The position numbers and the translations under genes were made by a program. 57,732 nucleotides of DNA from Shouchella shacheensis. GTDB taxonomy: Bacteria > Bacillota > Bacilli > Bacillales > Bacillaceae_D. The DNA lies in assembly GCF_001484965.1 (NCBI RefSeq), contig NZ_LLYY01000028.1, forward strand, positions 1 through 57,732, read 5' to 3'. The notes below the pieces were generated by a model. It saw nothing but the letters and a program-made list of their open reading frames with translations, was not told where the DNA came from and made no database searches. This document shows positions 33,234 through 41,796 of this stretch, one piece after another. Within the stretch, counting starts at the first letter, position 1. Each line of letters begins with the position of its first letter.

Positions 33234-33267
33234 AATCCCTTTTTCCAGTTTTGCGGAAAAAGGGATT
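33234..33267 (-). terminator. Terminator of the activator gene, containing an enhancer dyad
   Basis: A perfect 13-bp stem (33234-33246 with 33255-33267) followed on the minus strand by a T-run. Its loop-proximal part holds TTCCAGTTTTGCGGAA (33243-33258), one of the three upstream dyads. Confidence 0.85.
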
Positions 33268-33336
33268 CAGAAAAATTATAAACCCTTACTTAAAAGGCTG
33301 TTCCAGATTAACGGAAAGATTTCCGGAAAACCGGAA
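33243..33336 (-). promoter_or_regulatory. Three 16-bp enhancer dyads for the sigma-54 activator
   Basis: TTCCAGTTTTGCGGAA (33243-33258), TTCCAGATTAACGGAA (33301-33316) and TTCCGGAAAACCGGAA (33321-33336) share TTCCRG-N5-CGGAA. They lie 90-195 bp upstream of the sigma-54 promoter, the usual place for activator binding. The last two are 20 bp apart, about two helical turns. Confidence 0.8.
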
Positions 33337-33340
33337 TGCT

Positions 33341-34705
33341 TCACAGCCCATATTTCTTTATTTTTTCATACAAGCTAGACTTCCCGATCCCGAGCATTTC
33401 CGTCACCTTTGCTTTATCGCCATTCGCTTTTTTCAATGCACGTTCGATCGCTTGTTTTTCTGTGGTTTCGAGAAGCTCTTTCAAGCTGCCTTTCTGATCC
33501 ATTACATACGCTTTTGATTGCAAACGCTCAGGCAAATCTTCCATTTGAATCATTTCTGTATTGGTTAAGTGCACGGCTGATTCAATCACATTCTCCAATT
33601 CCCTGGCGTTGCCGGGCCAGTTATAACGCGAAAAACAAGCGGACACCTCTGGATCAACATCAATGACCCTTTTGCCCGTCCGTGTGGTCACTTTATGGAG
33701 AATGAATTTCGCTAACACACGGATATCTTCGGGCCTCTCTCGAAGGGCAGGAATTTTTAGTTGGACAACATTGATCCGATAAAACAAGTCCTCTCTAAAC
33801 CGATGTTCCTCAATTAGCTTTTCTAATGGCTGGTTGGTAGCCGCGATCACTCTTACATCGACCTTCTGCGGCCGCTCAGCCCCAACGGCTTCCACTTCTC
33901 CCTCTTGCAACACCCTGAGAATCTTGACTTGGGCACTCAATGGCATATCCCCAATTTCATCTAGAAAAAGGGTGCCCCCATCTGCAAGCTGGAACTTCCC
34001 CGGTTTCCCTCCCTTTTTGGCCCCGGTGAACGCTCCCTCTTTATAGCCAAACAATTCCGATTCAAACAAATGGTCCGGGATCGCGGCACAGTTTACTTTA
34101 ATAAAGGGCTTGGCATTTCGCTCACTCAAGTGGTGAATGCTATGAGCAAACAACTCTTTCCCTGTACCACTTTCTCCCCTTAATAACACGGAAACATTCC
34201 CTGGGGACACTTTTTTAATGGATTCTTTTACTTTATTCAACTGCGGAGAGCTGCCTGCAATATCATGAAGAGAGTAAGTCGCTCCATGCTGACCTTTCAA
34301 CTGGTTCCGATAATGCTCAATCTCCAGCAAAAGATCTTTGATATGACTATTCATCTTCATCCATTCTTTTGTATCGCGAAACAGCACCGTCCCCACCGCC
34401 CCTACCACTTTTCCCCTTGAGCGGACAGGGATCCGATTCGCGATCATATGATTCCCGCGAATGTATTGGAGGTCAGCGATTTCTTCGATTCCCGTGCGAG
34501 CGACAATATGCATGCGCGAGTTTTCAATGACCTCTGTCACATGCTTTCCGATTGCTTCTTCTTTGTCCACCTCGAGAAACTGGCAATAGCTATTGTTCAA
34601 GTCAGTGATCCTTCCTTGTTCATCGACCACAACCAAGCAATGGTACGCATTCTCAAAAACGGTTTCAAAAATTTCATCTTTATAGTCCTCGGTAAAAGGC
34701 AACAC
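33341..34705 (-). CDS. Sigma-54-dependent activator with PAS domain
   Basis: A 454-residue enhancer-binding protein. An N-terminal PAS-like domain (about 10-115; CLVVVDEQGRITDLNNSYC) probably senses the inducer. The AAA+ domain follows with Walker A GESGTGKE, the sigma-54 loop GAFTGA, Walker B GGTLFLDEIGD and the arginine-finger region. A Fis-type helix-turn-helix is at the end (AKVTEMLGIGKSSLYEKIKK). It should activate the scoA promoter when acetoacetate, 3-hydroxybutyrate or a related acid is present; the ligand is inferred from context. The start is GTG at 34705 with GGGAGGG upstream. Confidence 0.92.
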   Translation of the reverse strand: MLPFTEDYKDEIFETVFENAYHCLVVVDEQGRITDLNNSYCQFLEVDKEEAIGKHVTEVIENSRMHIVARTGIEEIADLQYIRGNHMIANRIPVRSRGKVVGAVGTVLFRDTKEWMKMNSHIKDLLLEIEHYRNQLKGQHGATYSLHDIAGSSPQLNKVKESIKKVSPGNVSVLLRGESGTGKELFAHSIHHLSERNAKPFIKVNCAAIPDHLFESELFGYKEGAFTGAKKGGKPGKFQLADGGTLFLDEIGDMPLSAQVKILRVLQEGEVEAVGAERPQKVDVRVIAATNQPLEKLIEEHRFREDLFYRINVVQLKIPALRERPEDIRVLAKFILHKVTTRTGKRVIDVDPEVSACFSRYNWPGNARELENVIESAVHLTNTEMIQMEDLPERLQSKAYVMDQKGSLKELLETTEKQAIERALKKANGDKAKVTEMLGIGKSSLYEKIKKYGL

Positions 34706-34783
34706 CTACATCCCTCCCTATTTACAAAAAGCTGGCTTTCTTCATTATATACAACGTTCAGGCTTTAACAACGAACAAAAAAG

Positions 34784-34814
34784 TACATACTCCGACTTTC
34801 TCGGTTACATACTA
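34784..34814 (+). promoter_or_regulatory. Sigma-G-type promoter of sspH
   Basis: TACATA (34784-34789), 18 bp, then CATACTA (34808-34814). The -10 element matches the forespore sigma-F/sigma-G consensus exactly, 30 nt before the SspH start. Confidence 0.7.
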
Positions 34815-34843
34815 AGCGTCACATCAAAGGAGGAATCAATCAA

Positions 34844-35026
34844 ATGAACGCACTGCGAGCACAGGAAATTTCAGAGTCCGCCGTGATGGCTGATGTCACC
34901 TATGACGGAACGCCCGTTTACATTCAACACGTGGATGAACAAAGCAACACCGCAAGAATCTACGCCCTCGATGCACCCGATGAAGAGCTGGACGTAGCTT
35001 TAGACAGTTTGGTAGAGAATCGCTAA
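34844..35026 (+). CDS. sspH: Small acid-soluble spore protein H
   Basis: A 60-residue protein with the SspH pattern: MNALRAQEISESAVMADVTY, then GTPVYIQHVDEQSNTARIYA and an acidic tail. SspH-type proteins are made in the forespore and packed into the spore core. AAAGGAGG lies before the ATG, and a sigma-G-like promoter fits forespore expression. It is a single gene, divergent from the activator gene. Confidence 0.92.
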   Translation: MNALRAQEISESAVMADVTYDGTPVYIQHVDEQSNTARIYALDAPDEELDVALDSLVENR

Positions 35027-35073
35027 CGGTGCTAGAAGCTCCAACCCATGAGCTAAAACACTCCCTAAACACC

Positions 35074-35107
35074 AAAGGCTCGGAGACCTAACGTCTCCTG
35101 AGCCTTT
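35074..35107 (+). terminator. Terminator of sspH
   Basis: AAAGGCTC-GGAGAC pairs with GTCTCC-TGAGCCTTT around CTAAC, ending in TTTT. Confidence 0.82.
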
Positions 35108-35109
35108 TC

Positions 35110-35327
35110 GAATTTAAGACTTGGCCCTAGCTCCTGCACCCTCCCTCCATATTGATTGATAAGTAAGACCACAAGTGTTGCCAATGATTTTTTCTGGAAC
35201 GTACTGACCTTCTATCCCTCCTTCGACGCCCAAAGCTCGAAGATGTGACGAAACCTTAGGAACGGCCATCTACCACACCGCAAGACCAAAACATCCCTGA
35301 GTGAGTTCTTACTCCTCAAATGAAAAA
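35110..35327. other. Intergenic; unassigned 51-codon frame on the minus strand
   Basis: A minus-strand frame from 35269 to 35114 reads MAVPKVSSHLRALGVEGGIE and ends with REGAGARAKS. The composition is protein-like, but there is no convincing ribosome binding site. It may be the tail of a lost gene. Nothing else is seen. Confidence 0.25.
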
Positions 35328-35361
35328 GACTTCATGAGTCTACACTTAGACTCACAAAGTC
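35328..35361 (-). terminator. Terminator of the glycoside hydrolase operon
   Basis: GACTTCATGAGTCT (35328-35341) pairs with AGACTCACAAAGTC (35348-35361) with an internal mismatch, followed on the minus strand by TTTTT. Confidence 0.82.
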
Positions 35362-35390
35362 GTTCAATCACTGCAACTACCGTGCAATTC

Positions 35391-38300
35391 CTATGTTATT
35401 ACCCTTTCTCTCTCTCTAATCTGAACGTCCTCTGGTCGATAAACAGTTGTGACCTCCCCTTTTGTATTGGTAGCGAACAACACAGAACGTTCACAGGCTA
35501 ACACAAAAGCATAGCTCACTCCTGTGTCTGGATCAGTGACATCAATTTCGGCATCCATGCTGTATTCTGAGACAAAGATAAAGAGATTCCCTGACCTAAA
35601 TGCAAGCTTCCGCCCGTAAATTCCTGGTAACGCCCCGCCCTTGCTCCACACCAATTCTTCCTTTACTCGGGAGGATTGTAAGCATTTTTCATAAACAGCC
35701 CGCAGTACTTCAAGACGGTCGTTTAGTTCCAGCGGTAGCGGCGACCAGATCAACGTCCCTTTGCCCAACGACCACTCTTGAAGGTTGTTGGTATGCGCAG
35801 TCCCCTCACCGAGGATAACTTCTTTGGACACTTGCGCCATTTTTCTCGATCCGAAGCTAGCAGAGTAGAAAGCCCCATCAATGATGAGCCCCTCTTCGCG
35901 ACGCACATTGCTAAGTGTTGTCTCTGCCAAAAGATCAGGAAGGCGTTTGCTTGGCGCCCACGATTCATTCAGTCGTATCGGCCCGGAGTAAAGAACAGTC
36001 CCTCCTTGCTCTGCATACGCGATAAGCTGATCGAAAGCGGCATCGCTGAAATTGTGTGCACTCGGGACGATGATCAATTTTGGCGGTTCTAAAGAAAGAT
36101 CCTCGAGATGATACTCACTCAGTCCGCGGACATGCGTGTTCATCTCGTGTGCCAAAGTGCGTACAGCTCGTGTCGTGGCTTCATAGGCCAGTTTCCGGGA
36201 TGAAAAGTCATTGGAATATGGAAAGACAATCGCCACTTCCTCTAGCTTGCGATGTGAAAACAGGTCGCGTGTTTCTTCAATGAAACGTCCGAAGTCATAG
36301 GAAACATTCGCTTCTGGCTTCTCTGTGCCATCCGCTCGAAGCGCGCCAATATTGGACTCGTTCACATTATCCATGTAGAAATTCGTGTTCCAGAGCCACT
36401 GAGCCGCACCCGCGCCGCCTGTGGAAAAAGCATAAGCATATTTCCGCTCAAGGATGTTGCGCAGCTCTTCCTCGCTTCGTTTGGCTGAGCCATCAGCTTG
36501 TTCTAAGTACATGATGCCCGTTTCTTGAATTAAATTCGGTTTCGCCAACGTTTTTGTAAAGACCCCGTCCCAAACAAGATGATCCATCTGCCACCACGTA
36601 TGGTTCGTCGTGTAGTCAACCTTCTCTCCGTAGAAAAATGGGGTTGGGCGCTGGGAAGCCAATGCTTCATCCTGCCCTACCGTGACTAATTGCTCGCCAT
36701 TAAAGGAACGAATCGTCGCAGACAGCTCTTCGACCCACTGATTGTGTATCTCCATTGTGAACAGCGTGTAGTCCATCCACGGCAGGCTCTTTTTTGGGCT
36801 GCGCATGTCCTGAATATCGAAGCCAATCTCTTCTGGTTCAGGCGGGACGATCGAAGCAAAGTCAGGCAGCTCGTCAGGTGTATAATTCCACGCTTCCTGC
36901 ACATCACGGATGGATGAATATTTCTTCTTCACCCATTCTTGAAAAGCCGCGCGTTCAAACGGGTCCTGGGCGGAACGCGGACCTTTGAAGATTCGCTCTG
37001 GATCAAACATCGATGGCTCGTTAATCAGATCCCAGTGAATATGGGTCGCACCCTTATACCGAGAGACAATCGCAGCAATAAAACGTTTCTGAGCCTCCAA
37101 GCTACGTGGATCAAGATACGGATTGTTTCCTTCCCAAGTTTCAGGCGTAAACCCGAAGAAGTTGAAGCAAAGGTCAATGTCATACTGCTTAGCTGTCAGC
37201 AAAAAAGCATCAATGGAGCGAAGCACTTCCTCATAGGGATGCCCGTCAATAAACATCATCTGTCGCCAGGCTGTCCAGATGCCCGTGCGAATATGGTTGA
37301 TTCCGGCGCTACTCATCTGACCCATGTCTCGGTTCCATACCGCTACATTGGGCATAAAGAGAAATTTGCGAGCGACATCGGAGGTCATATAAGTCATGCC
37401 GACAATCGGGTACGGCCGACCCTCCTTCTCAAAATAATCACGGCCAGCCACAAGCGGAGCGCCCTCTTCAAGCAGCTCCTGCGAAAACCCCCAAAAGCCT
37501 TGGCGATAGGTCAACGTCTCGCCATCGCTGGAAGTGATCGAACACTCGATGTCGTAAAGACCCGGTTCCACGTGTACTGGCAGAGTTCGCCTCTCATAGT
37601 GAATCTCTCGAGATTCATCCACTTTAAACGCATCCTCAAACACCTTCTCCCCTTCTTTTCGTACCACAAGCGAGAACATCCATGTCTGATGCCTAGAGGG
37701 AATCTGTTTGTTCGCCAAATAAAGACTTTGCAATTGAATCGATAGCGTTAGCGCCTCTCCTGGATAGTAGCTGGCATAGCCTGGTTTGATCCAAATCTCT
37801 GTTACGCCTTTAGCCACATAAGAAGCCATAGCATCTAACACACTCGCTCCATTGGTCCAAAACGCAGAATCAAGAGCTTGATTGATGAGAACCCAGCGGC
37901 CGCCGGAAAAGCGTCCCTTTGTGTTCTCAATCGCTACTACAGGTGCAGCCACTTCTCGATTGTCTCTAGAAACTCCCTTTAATAAAGGATAGATATAAGC
38001 GTCCATCGGCCCGCTGGAACCATTTTCATGGGGGAGGTCATCGTGCTTGGTTCCATGAAGAATCAACCCATACGTATCCATAACAGAAAATAGCGACTCA
38101 AATTCCTTTAGAACAGGCAGGTCTTCATTAGGCTGAAGTGTCTCAATCGGCTCCTTTTTCACCGGCAGCGCCTCGTGGATATTCAACTGCTGATGGTATG
38201 CCGTTTGCTCTTTTTCTATCATCCATTCTTCGCCTTTTTGATATACCGGACGCTTGAACGGCGGCCCTCCTGCATGAACCAATCCACCGCCTTTTTGCAG

Positions 38301-38507
38301 ATAAGCAAGAATCTCGTTCCAGGCCTGCTTCGGAAAATAAGGGCCATGAAGGTGAACAAAGGAAGTCACTCCTTCCGCTTGAAGTGCTGCCACTAGCTCC
38401 TCCACGCCGACGATCGAAAAGTCATCACAGCGGCGCAGAGCTTCCTTCGAAGGTCTAGTTCCGTTAAACGGAAAGGTTTCATCGTAAAATAGAATTGTTT
38501 TTGTCAT
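35391..38507 (-). CDS. Large clan GH-A glycoside hydrolase, substrate unknown
   Basis: A 1038-residue cytoplasmic protein without a signal peptide. An N-terminal glutamine-amidotransferase-like part (about 1-230) precedes a beta-sandwich-like part, then a TIM barrel from about 365. The barrel has clan GH-A residues: acid/base Glu497 in HWDLINEPSMF and probable nucleophile Glu662 in LIQETGIMY. The C-terminal region (PPKLIIVPSAHNFSDAAFDQ, YAEQGGTVLYSGP) resembles the trimerisation domain of family 42 beta-galactosidases. It does not match any one GH family that I can name with certainty. It follows an ABC sugar importer and is probably the intracellular hydrolase for the imported oligosaccharide. 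The ribosome binding site is weak. Confidence 0.8.
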   Translation of the reverse strand: MTKTILFYDETFPFNGTRPSKEALRRCDDFSIVGVEELVAALQAEGVTSFVHLHGPYFPKQAWNEILAYLQKGGGLVHAGGPPFKRPVYQKGEEWMIEKEQTAYHQQLNIHEALPVKKEPIETLQPNEDLPVLKEFESLFSVMDTYGLILHGTKHDDLPHENGSSGPMDAYIYPLLKGVSRDNREVAAPVVAIENTKGRFSGGRWVLINQALDSAFWTNGASVLDAMASYVAKGVTEIWIKPGYASYYPGEALTLSIQLQSLYLANKQIPSRHQTWMFSLVVRKEGEKVFEDAFKVDESREIHYERRTLPVHVEPGLYDIECSITSSDGETLTYRQGFWGFSQELLEEGAPLVAGRDYFEKEGRPYPIVGMTYMTSDVARKFLFMPNVAVWNRDMGQMSSAGINHIRTGIWTAWRQMMFIDGHPYEEVLRSIDAFLLTAKQYDIDLCFNFFGFTPETWEGNNPYLDPRSLEAQKRFIAAIVSRYKGATHIHWDLINEPSMFDPERIFKGPRSAQDPFERAAFQEWVKKKYSSIRDVQEAWNYTPDELPDFASIVPPEPEEIGFDIQDMRSPKKSLPWMDYTLFTMEIHNQWVEELSATIRSFNGEQLVTVGQDEALASQRPTPFFYGEKVDYTTNHTWWQMDHLVWDGVFTKTLAKPNLIQETGIMYLEQADGSAKRSEEELRNILERKYAYAFSTGGAGAAQWLWNTNFYMDNVNESNIGALRADGTEKPEANVSYDFGRFIEETRDLFSHRKLEEVAIVFPYSNDFSSRKLAYEATTRAVRTLAHEMNTHVRGLSEYHLEDLSLEPPKLIIVPSAHNFSDAAFDQLIAYAEQGGTVLYSGPIRLNESWAPSKRLPDLLAETTLSNVRREEGLIIDGAFYSASFGSRKMAQVSKEVILGEGTAHTNNLQEWSLGKGTLIWSPLPLELNDRLEVLRAVYEKCLQSSRVKEELVWSKGGALPGIYGRKLAFRSGNLFIFVSEYSMDAEIDVTDPDTGVSYAFVLACERSVLFATNTKGEVTTVYRPEDVQIRERERVIT

Positions 38508-38528
38508 AAGCGCTCTCTCATTTCTGTG

Positions 38529-39365
38529 TTAGTTTTTCACAGCCCCCTCAGTAAGGCCTGCGATGAACTGTCGGCTGAAAAAGATGAAAACGATGAGAAT
38601 CGGAAGAGTGGCCATGAATGTCCCCGCCAAAATCATTGAGTAATCGGTGTGGTACACTTCATTCAGCGTCCGCAAAGCTATTTGAATCGTATGAACACTT
38701 CGGTCCTTTAACACGACAAGCGGCCAGAGGAAGTCATTCCAAGCATTCATGAACGTGACAATTCCAAGCGTCGCAAGACCAGGCTTTATTGTGGGCAAAA
38801 CAATGTTCCAATAGATTCTGAACGTGCCACAGCCGTCAATGCGAGCCGCTTCCATCAGTTCATCCGGGATGGTTGAAGAAATAAACTGCCTCATCCAGAA
38901 AACGCCGAAGGCACTGACCATTGCAGGGACAATGACTGCCTGCAACGTGTCGATCCAGCCAAGTTGACTGATAATCATAAAGGACGGAATCAGCCCGAGC
39001 TGAGGCGGAATCATCATAGTCGCAAGCAGGAAGATGAAGAGAATGTTCTTTCCTTCAAACTGGAGCTTCGCAAAGGCAAACCCGGCCAAAGAACAAAAGA
39101 AGAGCACCGAGACCGTAATTGCGCTAGAAATAACCAATGAATTCATCAGCGCACCAAAGAAATCAATACGTTCGAAGACCTTCTGAGCGTTTTCCAAGAA
39201 ATTCCCTCCCGGCAGAAGCGCTGGCGGAAATTGGTTGACTGCAGACGTCGTATTCGAACCAATCACAAACATCCAATAAAATGGAAATAGGGATACCAGT
39301 GAACTGACAATTAGAAAAAGATACAGGACAATTTTGGGCCCTTTCTTCTCTCCCACTTGTTTCAT
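38529..39365 (-). CDS. CUT1 sugar ABC transporter, MalG-type permease
   Basis: A 278-residue membrane protein with six helices and the coupling EAA loop (PDELMEAARIDGCGTFRIYW NIVLP, split here). The family end GLTEGAVKN is present. It pairs with the MalF-type permease encoded 15 bp upstream. No ATPase gene lies in this operon, so it probably uses a shared MsmX-like ATPase, as is common in bacilli. AAAGGAG precedes the ATG. Confidence 0.9.
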   Translation of the reverse strand: MKQVGEKKGPKIVLYLFLIVSSLVSLFPFYWMFVIGSNTTSAVNQFPPALLPGGNFLENAQKVFERIDFFGALMNSLVISSAITVSVLFFCSLAGFAFAKLQFEGKNILFIFLLATMMIPPQLGLIPSFMIISQLGWIDTLQAVIVPAMVSAFGVFWMRQFISSTIPDELMEAARIDGCGTFRIYWNIVLPTIKPGLATLGIVTFMNAWNDFLWPLVVLKDRSVHTIQIALRTLNEVYHTDYSMILAGTFMATLPILIVFIFFSRQFIAGLTEGAVKN

Positions 39366-39380
39366 GGAACGATCTCCTTT

Positions 39381-40310
39381 CTACGCAGATTTAATTCGCT
39401 TTGTGACAATCATATTAATGATTGAAACGACGATGATAATCAGAAACAGTAGCCACGCGATCGCTGCGGCATAGCCGAAAGAGAAGCGCTCAAATGCTTC
39501 CTGGTAAAGATACAGCGTCATTGTCAGGCCCTGTGAATTCGATCCCACTCCAAACATTAATGGTTCAGCGAAGATCTGCATGCCTCCAATGGATGAAAGT
39601 AGCACCGTAAAAATGATAATTGGGCGCAGCATCGGGATTGTAATATAAAAGAATTGTTGGACTTTGTTTGCTCCATCTATGGTCGCGGCCTCGTAAAGAT
39701 CTTTAGGAATGCTTTGTAGACCTGCAAGATAAATGATCGTGTTATAACCCACCCAACGCCACATTACCATCGCTGAGATGGCAACGTGCGTACCAAAGTA
39801 TGAGCCCCTCCAATTTACAGGATCAACCCCGATCAAGCTAAGCACATAGTTAATGACACCATACTGGGTACCGAAAGCAGCAGAAAACACAATGGCCACT
39901 GCCACAACAGATGTTACGTTTGGCATGAAAATGCTTAAGCGGAAGAGCCCTTTCCCTCTTAAGAAGGCTTGATTTAACAGAAAAGCGAGAACGAGAGCGA
40001 CAAAAAGCTGCGGAATCGTCGAAAGCGCCCAGATACTAAACGTATTTCCTACGGACTTCCAAAAAAGCGGGTCGTTCGTAATTAACGAGATGTAATTTTG
40101 AAAACCAATGAACTCCCTCTCCCCAAGTATATTCCACTGATGAAAGGATAAAAACGCAGTGAAAATCAATGGAAAAAGGCCAAACACGCCAAATAAAATA
40201 AAGAATGGAGAGATGTACAAATACCCCGACAGACGGTCTCGGTTTCGTTGATTATAGGCGCGCTTCTTTCGTTGCTTAACAGGCGCCTCTTGTTCATACG
40301 ACGTACGCAT
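39381..40310 (-). CDS. CUT1 sugar ABC transporter, MalF-type permease
   Basis: A 309-residue permease with a basic N-terminus (KQRKKRAYNQRNRDRLSGYL), six helices and the EAA loop LYEAATIDGANKVQQFFYIT. It forms the membrane channel with the MalG-type protein. GAGGGGG precedes the ATG. An intercistronic hairpin separates it from the binding-protein gene. Confidence 0.9.
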   Translation of the reverse strand: MRTSYEQEAPVKQRKKRAYNQRNRDRLSGYLYISPFFILFGVFGLFPLIFTAFLSFHQWNILGEREFIGFQNYISLITNDPLFWKSVGNTFSIWALSTIPQLFVALVLAFLLNQAFLRGKGLFRLSIFMPNVTSVVAVAIVFSAAFGTQYGVINYVLSLIGVDPVNWRGSYFGTHVAISAMVMWRWVGYNTIIYLAGLQSIPKDLYEAATIDGANKVQQFFYITIPMLRPIIIFTVLLSSIGGMQIFAEPLMFGVGSNSQGLTMTLYLYQEAFERFSFGYAAAIAWLLFLIIIVVSIINMIVTKRIKSA

Positions 40311-40349
40311 GGGCGATCCCCCTCTAGTTAAGGTGAAGACAATGAACGA

Positions 40350-40385
40350 ACAACATAAAAGGCAAACACTCGCCTTTTATGTTGT
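40350..40385 (-). terminator. Intercistronic hairpin after the sugar-binding protein gene
   Basis: A perfect 14-bp stem (40350-40363 with 40372-40385). The minus-strand continuation TTCGTTCATT has no proper T-run, so 3' protection of the upstream mRNA is as likely as partial termination. Confidence 0.75.
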
Positions 40386-40390
40386 AGGGA

Positions 40391-41668
40391 CTACCTGGAA
40401 ATCTGCCGGTCTACTTCATTCATGGCTTCATCCCACGCTTGGTCTGGTTCAGCCACTCCATCGGCAATCGTTCCGAGGGCATCCTGCATCACCGTATTGA
40501 TCGGAGCTGTCATCGGAGCTCGATAAACATACTCTACAAGTTGGGCTGCTTCCGCATAGATAGCTCCTAAATCGTCACGATTAAAGAACTCATCGGATAG
40601 CTCTTGAACTGCTGGATCATCATAGACTTCAGGCGTGGATGGGAAGTTTGAATTTGATTCAAAGATCCGGAGCTGATTTTCCGGTGACATCATCCACGTA
40701 ATAAAATCATACGCTTCTTCAGGATGATCGCTTTGTGAAGGAATGGTTAGAAACGAGCCTCCCCAGTTCCCTGCTCCTTCAGGCATTAAGGCAATATTCC
40801 AAAGACCCTCTGTATCCGGTGCATCATTTTTTATATTTTGCAACATCCATGGTGGAACGAAGACCGTCGCGAAATCGCCATTGGCCAGTGCTGCGCCCCA
40901 TTCGGCTGCTGTCCGCTCGATATTTGCGTGGATGTCAATGGCCTCGACAGACAAATCCCATGCTTTTTGGATTTGTTCACTTTCTTCAATAATAAGGGTG
41001 CCATCCTCGCGGAAGTATTGTTCGCCGCCTTGCTCCCGAATTGCCGAATACATCTCCGTCACATCCGCAAGCATGGATACACCTGTTTCATCGTATAGCT
41101 GATGTCCAGCTTCAAGAAACGCTTCCCATGTATCAATTTGGGCAGAGACCTCATCTGGATCAGACGGCAACCCTGCCTCTTCGAACAAATCCACACGATA
41201 CGCCATGGCCATTGGCCCTACATCAGTTGGAATGCCGATCACCATCTCCCCATCCTCCGCAGAAGCCTGTTGCCATTTCCAATCGAGATAGTCCCCTTCC
41301 AGCTCTGCTGCCCCGAAATCAGCCAAATTATAGAAGTGTTCACTATTTTCTTTGATCCGCTCTAAGTATGCTTCATCGACGCCAGAGATGTCCGGAGCGC
41401 CTGAGCCTGCTGCCAACGCCGTAATTAAATTCTGATGCGTATCATCGTACTCAGCTTCCTGAATGTTAATTGTAATTCCAGGATTGTCTTCCTCATACTC
41501 CCGTGCCAGCTCTTCAAAGCCCATTCCTGGCCAAAGCCACATCGTTAGTGTGACATCATCCCCGCCATCGCTGCCTCCTGTTTCTTCACTTGATGCACAT
41601 GCTGCCAAGCCACTAACAAGTCCAAGGCACCCCACCGTCAATCCCCATCTGCGCCAATTCTTTTTCAT
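40391..41668 (-). CDS. Sugar-binding lipoprotein of a CUT1 ABC transporter
   Basis: A 425-residue family 1 solute-binding protein. The signal peptide ends in the lipobox SGLAAC; the mature domain begins with VTLTMWLWPGMGFEELAREY and contains GSGAPDISGVDEAYL and YDFITWMMSPENQLRIF, typical of oligosaccharide binders. It delivers the sugar to the two permeases encoded downstream. AAGGAGG precedes the ATG. Its promoter carries a cre site. Confidence 0.9.
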   Translation of the reverse strand: MKKNWRRWGLTVGCLGLVSGLAACASSEETGGSDGGDDVTLTMWLWPGMGFEELAREYEEDNPGITINIQEAEYDDTHQNLITALAAGSGAPDISGVDEAYLERIKENSEHFYNLADFGAAELEGDYLDWKWQQASAEDGEMVIGIPTDVGPMAMAYRVDLFEEAGLPSDPDEVSAQIDTWEAFLEAGHQLYDETGVSMLADVTEMYSAIREQGGEQYFREDGTLIIEESEQIQKAWDLSVEAIDIHANIERTAAEWGAALANGDFATVFVPPWMLQNIKNDAPDTEGLWNIALMPEGAGNWGGSFLTIPSQSDHPEEAYDFITWMMSPENQLRIFESNSNFPSTPEVYDDPAVQELSDEFFNRDDLGAIYAEAAQLVEYVYRAPMTAPINTVMQDALGTIADGVAEPDQAWDEAMNEVDRQISR

Positions 41669-41722
41669 AAAATAAAGCCTCCTTTTTGTTATATCTGTTA
41701 TTAATTATTTATATTTGAAACT

Positions 41723-41759
41723 AACATATCATTTGCGGACTTAAATGTAAACGCTTTTA
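41723..41759 (-). promoter_or_regulatory. Promoter with embedded cre site
   Basis: On the minus strand TTTACA (41746-41751) and TATGTT (41723-41728) are 17 bp apart. The cre sequence TGTAAACGCTTTTA (41746-41759 on the plus strand) matches the CcpA consensus at 13 of 14 positions and includes the whole -35 box, so glucose repression by CcpA is expected. TGTTAGTTT next to the -10 box recurs upstream of the lacI-type gene. Confidence 0.78.
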
Positions 41760-41796
41760 TTTCATTAACTCAAAAAAAGACCAGCTAATGCCAGCC

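Noticed and set aside
35114-35269. Minus-strand frame of 51 codons with protein-like composition
   Set aside because: No good ribosome binding site and no recognised family; mentioned only as a possible remnant.
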